Part shown: positions 61,801 through 64,000 of the stretch, piece after piece
Numbering within the stretch: the stretch's first letter is position 1
How the letters are laid out: the number at the start of each line of letters is the position of its first letter
NCBI RefSeq assembly: GCF_021155775.2
Contig: NC_060233.1
Location: forward strand, 4,568,501-4,632,500
Direction: 5' to 3'
Origin: Neodiprion pinetum
Lineage: Eukaryota > Arthropoda > Insecta > Hymenoptera > Diprionidae
Length of the DNA stretch: 64,000 nt
Translations under genes and position numbers: made by a program
Notes under the pieces: generated by a model
The model's input: only the letters and a program-made list of their open reading frames with translations
Told to the model about the DNA's origin: nothing
Databases searched by the model: none

Positions 61801-64000
61801 AAGAGGACAAGCGCGTCGCAGGCGATCCGAATTCCGCGCTTTCCGTAATTTCGCGTCGCATCCTTCGAAGGTCGATAGGCGGCGTCCAGTGACGGTCACA
61901 TTTGTCGTTTATGCCTCCAGGAAGAGTCCGGCACGAATGTCCCGAACCAGATTTTCGAGTTACACGCACAGATTCGGGCCGGTTATGCCCGGGTTTATCC
62001 TGTCATCGGGGTAATAACGATAGTAATCTGTCTACGAGCTGCCCGGACCAGCATATTAAACTCAAATGGATTTATCGCCCCGCTCATCTGAGCTCGACCG
62101 TGAATTCCATCCACCGCATAGTTGTCGACCCTTCATCCTCTGCGGTACGTTCTACAACGAGGCACGGCTCACGACGACTCGCGTATCGACGGATCGCCTC
62201 GAGGTTCGATCGCTACAAAAGGCACTCGTCCGAAAGCATCGGGGTGACAGTTAATTCGTCACGTTGCGGGACGGTCGGCGGTCCTAACGGAAGGGCAAAA
62301 GTCCAGGGGATAGTGGGGTCCGTTTTTGAACGAGCGTGGGCGTTCGGGACCATTTGCTAGACTCCACGCTCGGTGGAGCGGCTGGTGTCGGATGTCCTCC
62401 GGAGGCTTCGTCGGGATCCTCTTGGGTGTGTGGAGGCGGTGTGCGATCGGCTCGACTTCTCGATGCACCGAGGCTAAGGAGAGACGGAGCACTCAGGGCC
62501 CGGCTGTCTGCCTCTACCAGCGGTAGCTCATGGTAGCCGACGAGTGGTAGCCCAAGGCTACTAGAAGATTGCCGCCAGACAGATGGGTGAGGTGAAGAAC
62601 TCCTGGCTGCCCGACTGGCTTAGCGTCTCCGGCTCTCTCTGGCTCTCCTCGTCTCTTCTTCTCCCGATGCGGAGGTGCCGATGCTGCCGGTGGAAGAGGA
62701 GATGAGATGAGATGAGAGGAGAGGCAAGGAGAGAAGGGTTACGCGCACTTCACTCGAGTCTCGTCCGGTGCCGAAGGCTCCGCTCGCCTCGCCACCCCCC
62801 CGCAGCGTCCGAGTTGGCAGCCGAGTTGGGCTGCCTTGCCTTGCCCTGCGGGGCCCAACCCAGGCCCACTTACCAGCACGCGAGTCTCCGCGGCCCGAAA
62901 CGAAGGCATTAACCATGGATTTATTCGGAGGGCCCGAAATTGCCCGATTACGGTATTACACCCGGACCAAGTTGTAAAACCGATGTTCTGGGCCCGCGCG
63001 CATCGAATATACACACTCGTTCCGAGTCCATGGGTGGCAATTTGTGGTAATATTGCGAATGGCAAGGTAGCCATCCTCCTCTCGAACCCGAAGCCGTCTC
63101 CGAGTAGGTATACCTACGTATATACGTACAATGTAATAGGCGCGTATATAAACGCGTTGCACAGATTCGCCAAAGTTATTCACAAAAAACACTCCATCCT
63201 CCAAGAAAAACAACACAAAACTCACCCCTTGATTCTCCGCTGCCTCGACCTTCGCCGCCTCAAAAACTTTACTGTACCTGCGCTGTACCGTAGGTGCGTG
63301 GAACAAACGGTGCTGATTCTACTCGCCGGTGGAGCGTCGGCTCTGTCTGCATATATCACTGTTCACCTTCCTGACTTAAATGGCTCTGCGGCAAACGTAT
63401 GCGTCGACAAATCTGCTACTTACTACCTAAAGATGAATTACGTACTCAGGCTACTTTGCTCGTAAATTACTCCCGTGACTAGGGAGTTTAGACTCACGTC
63501 CGCGCAAGCTCTGCGTCGGGTACATTGTGCCAAGCTGGATTTCAATCATAACGGAATATCCTGGAGGTCTTGATTTCGGACGTGCAAAAACGTACCAAGA
63601 GATATCCCATTTCTTTTAAGCATGATAATTCATCTTCGTTCTTTGTTCGTGCAATGCTGCGCGAGTGAGGTCCAGGGGTGTTGTTCACTCTCGACGCATC
63701 GATTAACCATCCTTCGCGTCGAAAGAAAATATCGATTATCTACCCTCACCCGTTGGGTAAATATTTTTACAGAGTAAATCAGTTAATTAGAAGTAAAAAG
63801 CTAGAGAGCAGGGGAAAAAAGACGAGCTTCTGAGATTAATTGATTCTGTGCTACCTCTCATCGTGCAAGCCTCGTCTTCGTATAATAATGGGCATCATTA
63901 GTCGGTTAGTCCAGAGTATTACGAAGGGCTACCACGTTGCGCCTCGAGCACGACCTTAGAGGAACTGACGCTGGGTGACAGGTAGGTGGAACTGAGTTTT

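Larger units (their letters stand above)
57122..64000. other. CpG-rich non-coding DNA to the window end
   Basis: No gene is supported. A CTT tract lies at 58838-58876 and a purine-rich block at 60010-60150. AT tracts lie at about 60870-60905. Open frames up to 209 codons (62836-63465 plus) have no domain and end in repetitive or AT-rich sequence. CAGGTAGGT near 61728-61736 and near the window end (63980-63988) look like splice donors, but no exon with a recognisable product precedes either. Confidence 0.45.

Noticed and set aside
62836..63465. 209-codon plus-strand open frame near the window end
   Set aside because: It has no recognisable motif and is shadowed by open frames in other phases.
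1..64000. CRISPR arrays, rRNA, prokaryotic operons or viral genes
   Set aside because: No regularly spaced repeats, no rRNA motifs, no dense open frames and no viral protein motifs were seen anywhere in the window.

Overview
This window looks like nuclear DNA from an arthropod, most likely an insect and possibly a hymenopteran. The signs are mixed base composition with abundant CpG, many short microsatellites, a decayed mariner copy, several small inverted-repeat transposons, and no compact gene arrangement. The organism call is inference; no sequence here identifies a species. I see no rRNA, tRNA, CRISPR array, bacterial operon or intact protein-coding gene. Open reading frames are short, occur on all frames and carry no recognisable domains except one transposase remnant. 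The window is best read as an intergenic or long-intron stretch.

Layout. Positions 1-12370 are single-copy-looking non-coding DNA with a few microsatellites. Between 12.4 and 22.2 kb there are an AT-rich inverted-repeat element (12371-12932), two copies in opposite orientation of a TA-flanked MITE (16139-16566 and 20789-21173), a foldback element built of degenerate short repeats (18665-19305), and a cluster of AATCGATT motifs (21675-22190). From 22.2 to 33 kb the DNA is mostly unremarkable, with one hammerhead-like motif of Penelope type (26027-26057) and CT/GA tracts. At 33.07-33.88 kb a TTAA-flanked piggyBac-type MITE lies directly against a roughly 400 bp hairpin that also carries a hammerhead-like core. 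Another hammerhead-like core lies at 35.2 kb. A 203 bp tandem duplication lies at 40.1-40.5 kb, a GGT tract at 42.3 kb, a weak candidate coding exon at 45.6-45.8 kb, a degenerate TTAA element at 46.3 kb, and an internally deleted mariner at 47.8-48.4 kb. A fourth hammerhead-like motif, followed by a poly(A) tail on the minus strand, lies at 49.6-49.7 kb. From 52.3 to 54.7 kb there is a duplication cluster: a TTTTGTAATC-type minisatellite, a 291 bp tandem duplication, and a dispersed duplicate split by about 260 bp. A half copy of the 18.7 kb foldback element lies at 56.9 kb. The last 7 kb are CpG-rich non-coding DNA.

The biology of the window is therefore mobile-element debris and local duplication, not a gene pathway. 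The most interesting signal is the set of four hammerhead-ribozyme-like motifs. Two have a complete CUGANGA...GAAAC core with a very short stem II, one has the complete core with a longer stem II region, and one has a single core mismatch but three plausible stems. They suggest several decayed Penelope-like or related retroelement ends. All similarity statements come from reading the sequence by eye; no alignment, folding or database search was run.
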